DNA from: Macrotrachela quadricornifera
Lineage: Eukaryota > Rotifera > Eurotatoria > Philodinida > Philodinidae
Length of the DNA stretch: 64,000 bases
Direction of reading: 5' to 3'
Assembly: GCA_022393335.1 (NCBI GenBank)
Contig: JAJEKB010001381.1
Span: 68,576 to 132,575 of the forward strand
Shown here: positions 1 to 12,589 of the stretch, in pieces
How the letters are laid out: every line of letters begins with the position of its first letter
How positions within the stretch are numbered: position 1 is the stretch's first letter
The notes under the pieces: generated by a model
Databases searched by the model: none
Seen by the model: only the letters and a program-made list of their open reading frames with translations
Told to the model about the DNA's origin: nothing
Program-made: the position numbers and the translations under genes

Positions 1-372
1 TATTCTGATGTGTGTTTAGTTACAAAATATGCCGTTGTCGTGTTATATGTAAGTATACATTTTATTGACATCAAACCTCTTTTATTTGCAAGAATAATCG
101 GAAAATTATTTAAGTATTTTAACATTAACATATTGCTAATGTACACAAACAAATGTGTTACTCTGTCTTTTTTTAAAATACTATATTGACATTATGTCAT
201 AAAAGGAAGAACATACTGATTTTGTCTTATTTTGAATATAAAAACTAATAATAAATATTATTATAACAAAATTTTCTACTACGTATCTATGATGAATAAA
301 TGTATATAAAAATAAATAAATTATTTTTTAGATTAGTGAAAACAGAAGCTTAGAAATAATTGATTATTTATC
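1..372. other. Intergenic, upstream of hexosaminidase gene
   Basis: AT-rich DNA with no open frame or repeat that I can support. It probably contains the promoter of the gene starting at 373, but no specific element is recognised. Confidence 0.5.
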
Positions 373-3300
373 ATGTTTTTAATCCGTCGATTTAATAAAT
401 GTTTGACTATTATTTTAATCTTAACATCATTACTTATATTATTGATTCTAACGAAATATTTTGGTAGAAATGATAATCGTCGATTTATATCAGTAGATAA
501 TAATCGTTTTAAAAATCCTTATCATATGAATAATAAAGTAAATATAACCTAATATATTTTTATATTTATTAATAATTTATTTATAGGATTTAATGAATAA
601 AAATTCTAAATTCATAAAAACTATAGTGGATTCAGAAAAACATAATTTAGTTTCTCAGACTGATTTAATTAAAATAGCTGATCATTCAATGTTACTTTAT
701 GTTCATTTTGATTTAAAAGGTGGTGCACCTAAAATATCATATTTTGAAAAATTATTTCCATTATTACATACATGGGGTGTAACAGGAATTTGTATGGAAT
801 ATGAAGATATGTTTCCATTCGATGGAATTGTTAGTTCAATTAAACATAAACAAGCCTATACAAAAGATGATATTGACAAAATTAATCAATTAGCTAAAGA
901 TAATCATTTAGATGTTATGCCTTTATTACAAACATATGGTAAGAAATATTCATGATTATTGTTTTACTTAGGTCTGACTAAAAGTTCTGATAATATTTAG
1001 AAAAAAATTAAAGAAAAAGAGAAAGTTTGAGTTTTATTTTATTAAATGTTCAAAATAGTTACCATGATTATTTATACAAAATTCTATCCTTTCTAATAGT
1101 TTGTCAAAAGTTTTCTTAAATTCTTCTTCTAGAATATTTTCCACTACTTTGAGAATCACACGAGCTAATGTTTTTTCGTTTGATTGTTCTGTTAAATTAC
1201 ACTTGATGTAATCATTGAACCAATAATCACATGGTACAAGGTCAGGTGAATATGATGAATGCGACATTATATTGATATCCCCTTCTGTTAAATAATTAAT
1301 AACATCGGAATGAGTATAAAGTCGAGCAGTGTCTTGAAGCAGTTTTCAATAAAATAGCTGTGATATATAGTCTTATCTTCATCAGCAGTGCGTATAAGAA
1401 TGGAACCATTTGACTTAAGGAAAATACAAAATAAAGTTTGTGGTTCAAAGTTGCTTCGACGAACGATAGTAACTGGTGATGAATCTTTCTATGATGAATC
1501 CATGTCTCATCACCTGTTATTAGATTACATAATCGATAGGAACCATCACGAAATGTCACCAAATTTTCACGACAAAGCTCAATTTTCTCATTTTGAGACA
1601 TGCGTACACAATTTGTTCTATCGTACCATAAGAGAGAGAGGTCTCAGCTATAATTTCATTATAAGTTGAACGTGGATTACTGTTGATAATCTGTCGTACC
1701 AGTTCAATATTTTCATCTGTCAGCTCAGAAATTGAACGATCAGATCGAGGATCATCATTGATGTCTTCTCTTCCTTCACGAAAACGTTTTGCCCACCTAG
1801 CAAGTGTTCGATATGATGAAGCATTGGTTCCTAAAACTGTTGCGAATTCTTCATGAATTGTCCTTGTATCTATTTCCAAAATCGATCGAATTTATTATCC
1901 ATTTTAAAAATTGATTTTTTGGTTCTACATAAAGTTTATCTGAAAATATACGATAACTAAGTCCAAAATAGATTTACTATATATATATATCATTATAGAC
2001 AAGAAATTTCACTATATATTCATGAAAAAATCTGTTTAACATTAATTAGTTTATAAAATTACCAATAGCGTTGCCAGAACTTTTGGCTAGATCTAAGGAA
2101 TATATTGAATTCGAGCTCGAATTGTTTTATGTATGCGATAAGGCCATCATATTTTAAAATGATATCAATAATAAAAGGATAAAGAAGAGAGTATAAAGAT
2201 TTGAAAATTTTACTATGTATACAAAATGATTCGAGTTTCGATTTAATTTTAGATGATCATAAAACTCACCTATAAAATTTCATGAAATTTTCTGAAGTCC
2301 GCTGCCATCTACTTTGTAAGATCTAAGTTCATTTTGAAAACTCATCAACTCATAAGCATGAAATTTTACCTGTTTAGTTAGTCATACTTTTTAATATTTC
2401 TCAACTTAACGAATCATATTAGTAACTTTATCTCAAGTTGAGGATGTGATTATTATGGTAATAAACCATCATTTTTTCTCGATTAGGAAGACATTATTAA
2501 GTGTTTAGTTGACTTATACTAAGCGAAATCATACATTCAATCATCAATAATCGATATACTATGAAATCCTAAAATAGAAAACATAAAATAATGAGTATTA
2601 ATCATAAAAAAATTTTTTTTTCTAGGTCATTTAGAATTTTTATTAAAATTAAAAGAATTTAGTGATTTACGTGAAAATCCAAAATATCCTCAAGTAATAA
2701 CACCATGTATAAATAAAACTTACACAATACTTTTTTCTATGATTGATCAATATTTAAATTTACATCCGAATATACGTTTTTTTCATATTGGTCATGATGA
2801 AGTTTATTATTTTTTAACAAATCCTGCATGTATGGAATTTAAACGTTTAACTGGTATTAATACACATATTGATTTATTTGCTCATCATCTTAATATAATT
2901 GCTAATTATATTAAAAAAAAATTTCCAAATATAATTTTATTTATTTGGCATGATGTTTTACAAAATTTAAATATACAAATATTAAAAAAATATAATTTAA
3001 TTAATTTAATTAATCCCGTTTTATGGTCTTATAGAGAAGATATGAGTGTTGAAGGGTTTGTTGTTGGTTCACAAGCTGATCTTTTTGGACAATATAATAC
3101 TTTATGGGGTTCAACAGCATTTAAAGGAGCAACTGATGAAATTGCAACAGTAAGTGATATTAAGCATTATTATGAAAGTAAGAAACAAAAAATTTTTATT
3201 TTTATTTATTATTTTTTAAATTAAATTTTCTTTGTTTTTTTTTCTCTATTATTTAGATCAAGTATCATGGATAAAACAATTACATTCATATATTCCAACA

Positions 3301-5106
3301 AAATGGAAGAATTTTGATGGTATTCTATTAGCTGGTTGGTCACGTTATGATCATTTTCTTTCATTATGTGAATTATTGCCATATTCAATTCCATCAATGA
3401 TGTTTTCAATAGCTGCATGGCAAGAACAATTTAAAAGTCTTCCAAATATTCAAGTTTCTCCTAATAAATTACGTGAATATGTACAAAAACAATTACAATG
3501 TTCATCACCATTACATTTAAATATTCAAGAACATTCAAATAAACCAATACCTAAGTTAGCTTTATTTTATTATGATATTTTACTATAGGAAAGAGATAAT
3601 TTAATTTTATCACATTTTCACGAATGAATTCATTGAAGTTCAGCATTTTTTCGGATGTAAATCTTAGTACCGATAAACAAAAAACTTTCCTATCAGAACT
3701 CGAATTCTTATTCTCAAAAATAATTCAATCTTTTCTTACAAATGGAGGAGCATGTACTGTTAGGTAAATTAATTGACCATGTTCGGTCTAAATGAACATT
3801 TTCACTTAGAAACTAACAAATTTAAAATGAGCTATTGTTGATGTGTCTGGGCAGAGACCTTTCAATTCCAATACATGGAAAATGTAGGTATTAAAATGAA
3901 TCAAGAAAGGTTTTCTTCAGTATTATTCGAATCGATCATAGGGTTTGTAGAGGTCCTCTTTCATATGGGCCGGACAACACTATGCTTTATCCTTATAATA
4001 GTAGAATGAATTTTTCCTGCAACTCATCGAAAACAGCGCTTTCCATCAAGCATAAAAAATATTCACTCTACTATAATAAGGATAAAATATGGTGTTTTTC
4101 AGACTATATAAAAGAGTATCCCTACAAACTCTATAATCAACTCGAATAATATTATGTTCTGTTCATATAATACTGGAGAAAACCTTTCCTGATTCATTTT
4201 TATACTTACATTTTTCATGCATTAAAATTGAAGGATCTCCATCCAGCCACACCAATAGCAGCTCATATATATTTTAAATTCGTTAGTTTTTCAATGAGAA
4301 TGTTCATTTAATCCGAGCATGGCCAATCAATTTAACTTACAGTACACATTCTCCCACTGTTAATATTTCTTATAAATTCTCATAAAACAACGATTGCATT
4401 TATTACGAAATAAAAAACAAATTTTGAAATATGCTTTACAAGAGACATATGTCTCTCCATAAAGTTCCTCATTTGTAATGCAAAAAACAATTCTATAGTG
4501 TTTCATATATTAATTTCACAAGAACTGCACTAGCACCTTTATTTTCTCCATTAAATATGTACATATATACGAGATATATCACACCAAAGGAAAATTACCT
4601 TGAGATCTTTTAATGAATTAAAATAAGTATCTCAAAAAAATATACATTTATTCATAGTTGAATGTATGAAAATATTTTTATTAATAAAACTTTTAATATG
4701 TAGATGTAAATTTCCTGGTGCTGGTGTATATGAATCAATGATAGAATTATCTAAAATATGGAAACAAGTTCAAGAAGTTGAATCATTTGTTGATAAATAT
4801 GTAACTGATCTTCATATTAAATATGGTTATATTCATGTTAAACGTGGAGAAGAATGTTTAGAAAAACTAACACCAATTATGGATTTATTAAATAAATTTA
4901 TTTCATCATTTATTGAATCAATGAATGAAGTATTTCCATCACAAGTTGCTATTGAATGGCTTGAAACTTATTTTATGAAACGTTATCGTTTGATTAATGA
5001 ACGATATGAATTTATTCAACGAGCTCTTCATGAACAACAATCATGGTTACCTAGACCAATACCAAATATAGAAAAATTTGATAGGAATTATACAATTAAA
5101 AGATAA
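373..5106 (+). CDS. HEXD: Hexosaminidase D-like GH20 glycosidase, type II membrane form
   Basis: Five exons join in frame: 373-537, 587-938, 2626-3177, 3257-3554 and 4704-5106, giving 589 aa. Each junction is GT-AG. Exon 1 encodes a short basic N-terminus and a hydrophobic signal anchor (about residues 9-27), placing the enzyme in the secretory lumen or outside the cell. The catalytic domain starts at [19 protein letters not shown] and includes [18 protein letters not shown]. The GH20 acid pair is in [11 protein letters not shown], where Asp-Glu stabilises the oxazolinium intermediate and acts as acid/base. The C-terminal exon ([12 protein letters not shown] onwards) matches the helical tail of animal hexosaminidase D. 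Family role: removes terminal beta-GalNAc/GlcNAc. Introns 1 and 3 are 49 and 79 bp; introns 2 (1687 bp) and 4 (1149 bp) are enlarged by transposons. The first exon is the least certain; the rest is firm. Confidence 0.9.
967..2097 (-). mobile_element. Decayed mariner-family transposon in HEXD intron 2
   Basis: About 1.13 kb lies between imperfect terminal inverted repeats: ttaggtctgactaaaagttc at 968 and the reverse complement of gaacttttggctagatctaa at about 2077-2096. Transposase pieces read on the minus strand. An HTH region (1556-1879) contains [20 protein letters not shown] and [20 protein letters not shown]. The first catalytic block is [17 protein letters not shown] (1296-1601). The last is [20 protein letters not shown] (1034-1267), which matches the mariner D34D motif. 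A middle aspartate may survive near 1335 ([11 protein letters not shown]). The frame breaks at least twice, so the copy is dead. The insertion is antisense to the host gene and is presumably spliced out with the intron. Confidence 0.88.
3743..4358. mobile_element. Hairpin (foldback) MITE in HEXD intron 4
   Basis: The two halves are inverted copies of each other. Left outer sequence gtactgttaggtaaattaat (3754) pairs with the reverse complement of the region around 4325-4345. Further in, gaatcaagaaaggttttctt pairs with the segment at about 4178-4197. Arms are about 290 bp at perhaps 80-85% identity by eye, with the centre near 4050. There is no coding potential. Confidence 0.75.
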
Positions 5107-6840
5107 AAATTAAAATAATTGTATGTTAATAAGAAAAAATAATTATGTGATAAAATCCTGTGAATTTTTTATTATTTGTTATGTAAATAATCATATAAAA
5201 TAATTTTTTTCTTTAAGAAAATAAATAAATTCATAGGAGGCTTAAGTATATGTTGATCAATAGCAAATTTTTGTCATTATTTGAGAATATATACATTCAT
5301 TTATTTTATCCAAAATTATTGAAATATCTTGTCTAACAACTTGTGGCTATATCCAAATGGTAAATACAATATTTATTAGAGACCATCATAGAATTAGGCC
5401 TGTAAATTGATCTTGTACATTAGAATATGGAATAATCTGATAAGAAAACATTTCTAAAGAATGTTTGATCATTCACTCATTTTCTGTATTAAAACATCTG
5501 TTTCTGACAGATTTATCTCCTTTTGAACACTTTTACTTAGAAATAAATTTTAGCAACCTATTCATTGAAGTATACTATTTTTTTCTATTAAATAATATTT
5601 CTCTACCTTAGCGTATTTAACGAAAAATTGAGCTACGTAGTTCACTTGAATTCTAACTAATTCATTTTGAACATTATTAGAATCTATTGTGTGAGATATT
5701 GTCGGTTTCTGATTGTTACGATTTAATATAAAGAAAACTATGAATATTTGATATCTCATTGATGCCGACAGTTTTTTCAATACAATCTATCAAAATTCGA
5801 TTATCTTAATATTTTAGAGTGAATTTGCAAAATCTTATCACCTTGCCAACTGTTGTATCCTCTGATGCTATCCAAATATGTCATAAATGTCTAGATGTGC
5901 TTGATCTTTCCATACTAGATAATATTCAGTTTTAGTGACATTTGTTTTCTTCCTCCTTGCGGATGTTTTTCTTGTGTGATCCATATAAAATGATATGATC
6001 TATTTTTAAATTTAATGCTCACATCTTATTCACATCATTTGAAAAAAGATACTGATATTAAATTACATAATATATGTCATAAAAAACTTTACATATTACA
6101 GAATGTCAGGATAGCCCTGCTCTGTAGTGATCTCTAATATTTATAGATAACTGATACGCTTGTTTTTCTTCACATTTTTAGCATTGAATATAATATGGAT
6201 ATAGTTACAAAAAAGAAAAATATGTTAAATCGTATGAAGTTTATATTTGCTCGATAATTATGGTTGAAGTGAAGTCAATCTGTTCTCATGTAAAGAATAA
6301 AAATAATCTAATGGAACATTTACAATAACTATTAGTGAAGTAATACATGTGTAATTGATTGAAATTTATACTCATTGAGAGCTTGAATAAATAAAAATAA
6401 ATAGAAAATAAAACAGAATAGTTACGATTCATTGAATAGTGTAAAGTAGGAATCGAACATTTTATACTATATGACTAGCAAAAAACTAACTGATTTTGCA
6501 GTTAATGAATAGATAATAGTCGATATATTCAATAAATATAATCATAATGTTTGAAATACTATTCTGTTCAATATTATCTTTACTTATTTTGTTAATAAAA
6601 AGAATGAATTTTTACCTAGAACAAATGAAAATTTGAGAATGACGGTTACAAAAAAAAGAATATTTAACAAGTTATTATTTTGTTTATAAGCTGTTTATTT
6701 TCCTTCTGATTTACAGGTCCTACAGGGACAACCTTTTATCTACTAGCATGCGTTGAGAGGAGAACATCAAAATAAAAAGAAAAGAGAAAGATGAGTTTTA
6801 AAAAAACAGAAAAAAGAACCTATGTGTGCCAATGAATGAC
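5107..6840. other. Intergenic AT-rich DNA
   Basis: No gene recognised. A 72-codon minus frame at 5562-5780 has no recognisable content and is probably chance. Confidence 0.4.
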
Positions 6841-6849
6841 ATGTTATGC

Positions 6850-7175
6850 TGCGCGCTAAATGTATTAGAAGGTTTCCGAAAACTTGGCGTAGCATCTAAT
6901 GTCTTCGATATCGATAATCGCTAACGAATCTGATGAACCATAACTAGCTATCCATTCCAGAATTCAATCAAGCACATTAACATATGGAACAAATCGTCTG
7001 GAACCATGAAGAACACGAAGTGGCCTAAATTCTGCTTGTTACGCTGCTCGATTTCCATTTAAACAAAATTGTTCAAGTAGTAGGTAATCGTCTAATGACT
7101 TTGCGAGCCTCTTCAAGTATTTCGATCAATACTGATAACATATATCTTCGAGAGAGTATTCGTCATATGCGAAAA
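6850..7175 (-). pseudogene. Decayed coding remnant, unrecognised
   Basis: On the minus strand several codon-biased stretches lie in shifted frames. Examples are SKYLKRLAKSLDDYLLLEQF (about 7075-7130) and, in another frame, RPLRVLHGSRRFVPYVNVLD followed after a stop by ILEWIASYGSSDSLAIIDIE. Base composition here is less AT-rich than its surroundings. It looks like an old coding sequence with stops and frameshifts, but I cannot name the family. Confidence 0.3.
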
Positions 7176-7629
7176 CAAATTATTATTTTTAAAAGAATGT
7201 TAATTGTATTTATTGTATATAGAATAAAAGATGAATATAAATAATTTATTCTGTGCTCTTAATATCTAATGTTGATGTTTTTAAAATTAGAAATACGTGT
7301 TCATAGTGAAAGAACTGAAAATATATTATATCTATTTTTTTTTGTTAGCAGGCCATTTATATTGAGTACTGAATAAATAGTATCTTTAAAAAGAACACAA
7401 AAGAAAAGAATATTTTTTTTAGTTTCAATTATTAAATTTTTTATGAAATTAAATATTTACTTACATATACAAACGGAAATTTATTCTAATTCATTTTACA
7501 AGTTGAAATGAAATCATCTTCTACATCAAAGTACAGTTTTTTTTCTCAAATTGATAAGTAGAATCTAAAACTAATGTAAATATATTTGAAAAGAAACTAA
7601 TGAATAGTTGTGCTTTGTATTTAACATTT

Positions 7630-8115
7630 TCATGATTTTGCCGCTATTAAAAAAGAAAATATACCAAAAAATGCAGTATAAAAAGTTCTAAAATTTACAA
7701 GAAATAATTATAAAAGGATGAAATATGTTATCTTCTACTAAAATATAAATCATTTTCGTAAGGCTGCAATTTGTTTACTCATATTTTATCTATTTTAGAA
7801 GAAAAACATACAACTATAAAATAGGCGATCTTATGTATATTATCGAGGTTTTTACACTGCATCTTTTGGTATATTTTGTCTTTTAATAAGATAAATTGAG
7901 GAAAACATTAACTACAAAACGCGACCATTTATTATGTTCAATCCGTTAGTTTTTCCATCTTTTTTCAAATATATATATAGAACAATTTTAGATCTTCGCC
8001 ATATATAGTTTTGTAGAGAATTTCAAGCACTACAAGGATAATAGAGAAGATATTTTAAAAATATTAACAATGCCATTCATTATAGCCCACTCGTTAGTTT
8101 TGATTACAAATTAAT
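7630..8115. repeat. Degenerate copy of the window's MITE family 1
   Basis: It contains diverged versions of segments found in the better copy at 8366-8990. These include a block like gcatcttttggtatattttg (about 7859) and a block like gttttgtagagaatttcaag (about 8009). Confidence 0.5.
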
Positions 8116-8365
8116 AACAATTTCATATGATGAAGACATGCGTATAATAGTAGAAATGAATAATTTAATATTATATTGTTCGTTCTGTATATTTAATCTA
8201 TTTTTATTCTATTTTGTAAAAATGACAATTCTAACTTTATTTCATATGTTAATTTTTAAATTTTTATTAAATGTTTTTCTGCTTTTTATTATTAATTTTA
8301 TATTTGATTAATATGAATTTATTCTAGCAATACTATATAGAAAGCTGACATATATCTTAAATACA

Positions 8366-8990
8366 TAACGGATGACGCACAATGAATTAGACTATTAGTA
8401 TTTTCAAAATTTCTTCTCTATTGTCCTTTAGATTAAAACATCTTTTTCCATCAAAAAGTAGTGCTTGAAATTCTCTAAAAAATTATATATAATTAGATCC
8501 CAAAAACTCTTTCCGATATGTTTGAAGAGTATGAAAGGTGACGACATATAAAAAGCTGTAAAAAATAATTTGTTGAGCGTAGTGAATATCCATACGTTGC
8601 CCTATTAGAAAAACAAAATATACCAAAAGATGCAGCGTGAAAAACGCTACAAATTATAATTTATTCTTTGTGAATCGTAGAGCATTTCATGCTACATCTT
8701 CTGATATATTTTGTTTTTCTAATAGGGCGAAATAAGTAACAAAAAATGGAACGCAAAGCACGGAAACTCATTATGCTCAATCCATTACTCATTACGAGCT
8801 TTTTAGATCTTGTCACTTTTTCAGCTTATTACAAACGTATCTAAAACAGTTTTTGGGATCTAATTATATATAATTTTGTAGAGAATTTCAAACACTACCT
8901 ATTGATAAGAAGAAGATGTTTTAATCTAAAGAAAAATAGAGGAGAAATTTTGAAAATACTAACAGTCTAATTCTTTATCCGTCACTGTTA
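8366..8990. mobile_element. Hairpin MITE, family 1
   Basis: Inverted arms: gaattagactattagtattt near the left end pairs with aatactaacagtctaattct near the right end. The segments cagtagtgcttgaaattctc-like (left) and tagagaatttcaaacactac (right) also pair. The inner arms carry an inverted aaaacaaaatataccaaaag / atatattttgtttttctaat pair. There is no ORF. Related sequence recurs at 7630-8115, 26480-27290 and 33681-34223. Confidence 0.8.
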
Positions 8991-9784
8991 TATTTCCGAT
9001 TTTCATCTCATTCTCTCCAATGAGTGTATCCTACGCTCCTTCTCTTCTGTAGAAGCGTGTATTTTGTATGAAATAAACGTGACTGAAAGGATAAAATAAT
9101 TAAATAGACATCATCATCATCGTCAATGATGGCGGAAAGGATGTTTCTTTAGTTTATTACGAATTTTTCTTTACCGTATTGTATTGAAAAGAAAACTAAT
9201 TTCATATAATTTACTCAGCTTCTAATAACGGAAAAAAATAAAATAAAATGATATAGAATCAATGAATTGAAAAAAAGAATTTTAGTAAAAAAATAAAGAA
9301 AGATGTGACTTTTAAAGTTCAAATTTTCTATTAAAAAATCTTAATTTCTATCCTTATATATATATGACTTTTATCTTACTAATACAGAAGAAAGTAAAGT
9401 TATATTCAAATAAAGATAGACTTTCATGATTAGAAAATATTTAAAGTAAGAAATATCTTTTAAAACATAACGAACAAGAGTAAATCTTGAGATTAAATTG
9501 TACACACATACATTATCTACATTTACTTACGAGAATTGTTAAAGAAATTAGAAGTTTGGTAGAACATGACAAACTAAAAGAAGATGAACTATGATCATTT
9601 TGACATCCTTTTTAGATGAGTTTTTGTGCAGGAAAGATATCTAGGAACATACAAAGGTAAACTTTAATTCTATTCTGACTACCTCGATAAAAGATAATGA
9701 CTAAGAAAAGTTATTTTTAAAATCTAGATAATGAATTAAATTTTTTCTTTTAATCATTTTCTGATCAAAAAGAAAACAGATAAT
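8991..9784. other. Intergenic, upstream of GPCR gene
   Basis: AT-rich, with a short atcatc microsatellite near 9110. No gene or clear promoter element is recognised. Confidence 0.4.
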
Positions 9785-10807
9785 ATGGAATCAATTACCT
9801 CAAATAACGATAATATCTCATGTCCAGCACCTCTTTTATGGACACAAAGTGGTATAGATCAGAGAAAATCTCGACTTTATGTTTGTATTATTGCATGTAT
9901 TATACATTCTGCTTTTTGGCTTCAGCTTATATTTTATTCATCCCTTCGAAAAAAATCAATGCAATGGATCTATGCTTATCTTATCACTGACTTTCTTCTT
10001 CTCTTTCGATTTATATTCGTTTATATTGTTCGTACACTTTCAACTGAATGTCAACCAAATCAAATATGGGCTATATTTATTTATTACATGGAAGCAACAG
10101 TTGATAATTATCTTAATATACTTGAAGCATATATTCTATTAGCTTTAAATATATGTCGTTATATACAAATAGCATACAATCGAAATGTATACTTAGTTGA
10201 TACAAATCGATTGATTGTAGTTCATTTAGGAATGTATTTAATAGCACTGTTGTTTTTCTTAATTCAATTTCCTTTTGGTTGGGCTCGATTGATACAGTTT
10301 AGTAATCGTTCTTGTGATGTAGATTATACCAATATATATATTCAAATATTGAACATCATTGTTGGATTTGCTCTTCCTATTATACTTAATATATTCGTGA
10401 TTTATCTTAGTATTCGTCATGTTCATTTAACAGCAACTTTACGAAGAACACAACATCATATATCAGCTCGTGAAAAATATCATCGTTCATTAGTTATTCA
10501 ATTTCTTTTATTTTACATTATATGGTTTGCACTTTGGTCGCCAAATGTTATTGTTTATCAAATATTAAATGGTGATAATATTGTAACACATACTGTTCGA
10601 TTACTTAATTTTACAGAAATAGCATTAGATCCAATAATTATTGCAGCACTTGATGTTCGTTTTTGGCATGTATGGAAAAGAATTTGGATGGGTATGAAAA
10701 ATACAATAATCTTTCATCGACTCAATCATCGACAAATTCAGCCTTTAGCAACAAATATTGATATACAACCAGCTAGAATTCCACCACTACTACAAACTAA
10801 TCATTAG
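9785..10807 (+). CDS. Orphan rhodopsin-like 7TM receptor, intronless
   Basis: The single exon encodes 340 aa with seven hydrophobic segments, at about residues 30-52, 62-84, 105-127, 143-165, 187-210, 235-257 and 267-288. A short acidic/polar N-terminus and a basic cytosolic tail give the usual GPCR topology. A Cys before TM3 (STECQPNQ) and one in extracellular loop 2 (NRSCDVDY) can form the conserved disulfide. The TM3 DRY motif is altered to ICRYIQ, TM6 reads IIWFALWSPNVIVY, and the NPxxY position is degraded to LDPIIIAALD. The protein should reach the plasma membrane and couple to G proteins; the ligand is unknown. It belongs with the large lineage-specific peptide-receptor-like GPCRs of rotifers (inference). 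It is unlikely to be recently duplicated from the GPCR at 57-58 kb because the sequences differ widely. Confidence 0.85.
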   Translation: MESITSNNDNISCPAPLLWTQSGIDQRKSRLYVCIIACIIHSAFWLQLIFYSSLRKKSMQWIYAYLITDFLLLFRFIFVYIVRTLSTECQPNQIWAIFIYYMEATVDNYLNILEAYILLALNICRYIQIAYNRNVYLVDTNRLIVVHLGMYLIALLFFLIQFPFGWARLIQFSNRSCDVDYTNIYIQILNIIVGFALPIILNIFVIYLSIRHVHLTATLRRTQHHISAREKYHRSLVIQFLLFYIIWFALWSPNVIVYQILNGDNIVTHTVRLLNFTEIALDPIIIAALDVRFWHVWKRIWMGMKNTIIFHRLNHRQIQPLATNIDIQPARIPPLLQTNH

Positions 10808-12290
10808 ACATGACATGTTACAAAATTTTATTTTATTTTAATTAATATATTCATTTTTTGCTGTTTTTCCTTATGTGGAACCCTGTCAAATTTCCATTAT
10901 TAAGTTATACAAATTTGTAAATTAAATTTACCAATGAACAAGAATATGATACATCCGACATATTTGATTTTATATTCAAAATTTGTTCATTCATGAATAT
11001 AATCTTTATTAAGAATTTTCTATGACAGGAAAAGTATAGTTTTCAATAAAAACATACTGTTCTAAGAGGAAATAAAATATAATATATGTATTGAAAAGCC
11101 TTGTTGATAAAATAAAGGAAGATATAATTTTTTAAAAATCATTTTTTTGGTACTGAAAAAAGGAAATTTATATTTTCTGATGCATGCTTTTTCCTTAGTA
11201 ATCTAAAAAAGAAAATTAGAATTCTATAAGTGTGAATGCATTTATAAAAAAAAGACCTATTTTACCGAACCTATACCTAAAGAAAAAATCTTTCTGGTTC
11301 TGCACGAACCACCAAACTTAAAAAAAGCACAGTAATTATCACACAAAACTAAAAATAGTTTAATAATTTTATACGGAATCAAAATGGGTTCTCTTCCAAC
11401 CGTAATTCGATAAAATACATTTTTTTAAAGAATATAATGAATGAGAGAACAGTAAATGTTTTATTTTAATCAACAATTCAACTAATTATAAATGAAGCTT
11501 ATACGAGGGAGATTATTTGTTCTTTGTATTGAAAAGACTAAATAGAATAATTCATTATCTATTCTATTATGTAAGTCACACGTTGACTAGTCTCGGAAGT
11601 ATAACTATAATATTTTCACGCCAGACAATATACGCATTTCTAATTTGTTTACTTTTATCGTGACATTCTCGTCAAAATGAAAAAATTATCGGCCACTGAA
11701 TAATTATATTTTTGTACTTTAAGGTTGATAAAATAACCTCTAGTTAAATATCAAAAGAATTAGGCCATTATGACCTTACCGCTATTGCGACAATTCAACA
11801 AAAGTCGAACAAAAGTAATTTTTATTATTTTCTTTATCATATTTGCATGAAATTTTTGATATAATAAAGAAATGCATTTAAGAGTATGATTATAATAATC
11901 ATATTAATTAAGAACCTTTAAAGATAAAAATTGAAGCAAAATTTCTGTTGTTAATAAATCCTAATACATAGTTTTGTTTTACATTAATCTTAGCATGAAG
12001 TATAAACTAAATTTATCTGTAGTATTACTCGTAACACATGCGCCTTTTACACAATTTATTTCGAAAAGAAAAGCACTTACCAAAATTTTTTAAAATATTT
12101 TTTTCAATATGTAAAAAGATTTTGTAATATTCTCATGTGTTCGATAATTGAACGGGGTTTTAACAATTCAGATTAATACTATAGTTGACAGTTTATTTTA
12201 ACATAGAAGTTAACCCCTTATTAAAGAAGGATAATGTTAAGACATAGATCCAGAAAGTTTGGATAATTTGATATACTTAATTACAGTAAC
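10808..12290. other. Intergenic AT-rich DNA
   Basis: No open frame, RNA gene or repeat that I can support. Confidence 0.4.
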
Positions 12291-12294
12291 AATA

Positions 12295-12585
12295 AAAAAA
12301 TTTATGACGAACAAATACAAGTATATCTCCACAAATACCAACTTTATTATGACCATGTTCTCAATACTATCGATCTCAGGTACATTAATCGACTAGAATT
12401 ACAAAACAAAAATGTAAATGATTGTCTTTTTGTTTTCATTTTATACCAACATATTTTTGGTTTATTGATTTTTGTGAACAGATACATGTATGATCATCTC
12501 CGCATACTTCATATGGTGAACTATGCTCATTATACCAGTAAAGACAATCACAAGTGTTACCTCCCCAAATATAATCTAACTAGTG
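12295..12585 (-). pseudogene. Relic of the two defensin-like modules (third copy)
   Basis: The minus strand aligns with the last two exons of the genes at 29.1 and 32.0 kb. The first module reads GNTCDCLYWY then EHSSPYEVCGDDHTCICSQ; its third cysteine has become Tyr. The second module (about 12300-12360) retains EHGHNKVGICGD, then loses 2 nt before the final cysteines, and its upstream Trp-Cys is lost to a stop. No DED or membrane exon is found nearby, so this is a dead 3' fragment of the family. Confidence 0.75.
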
Positions 12586-12589
12586 GAGT

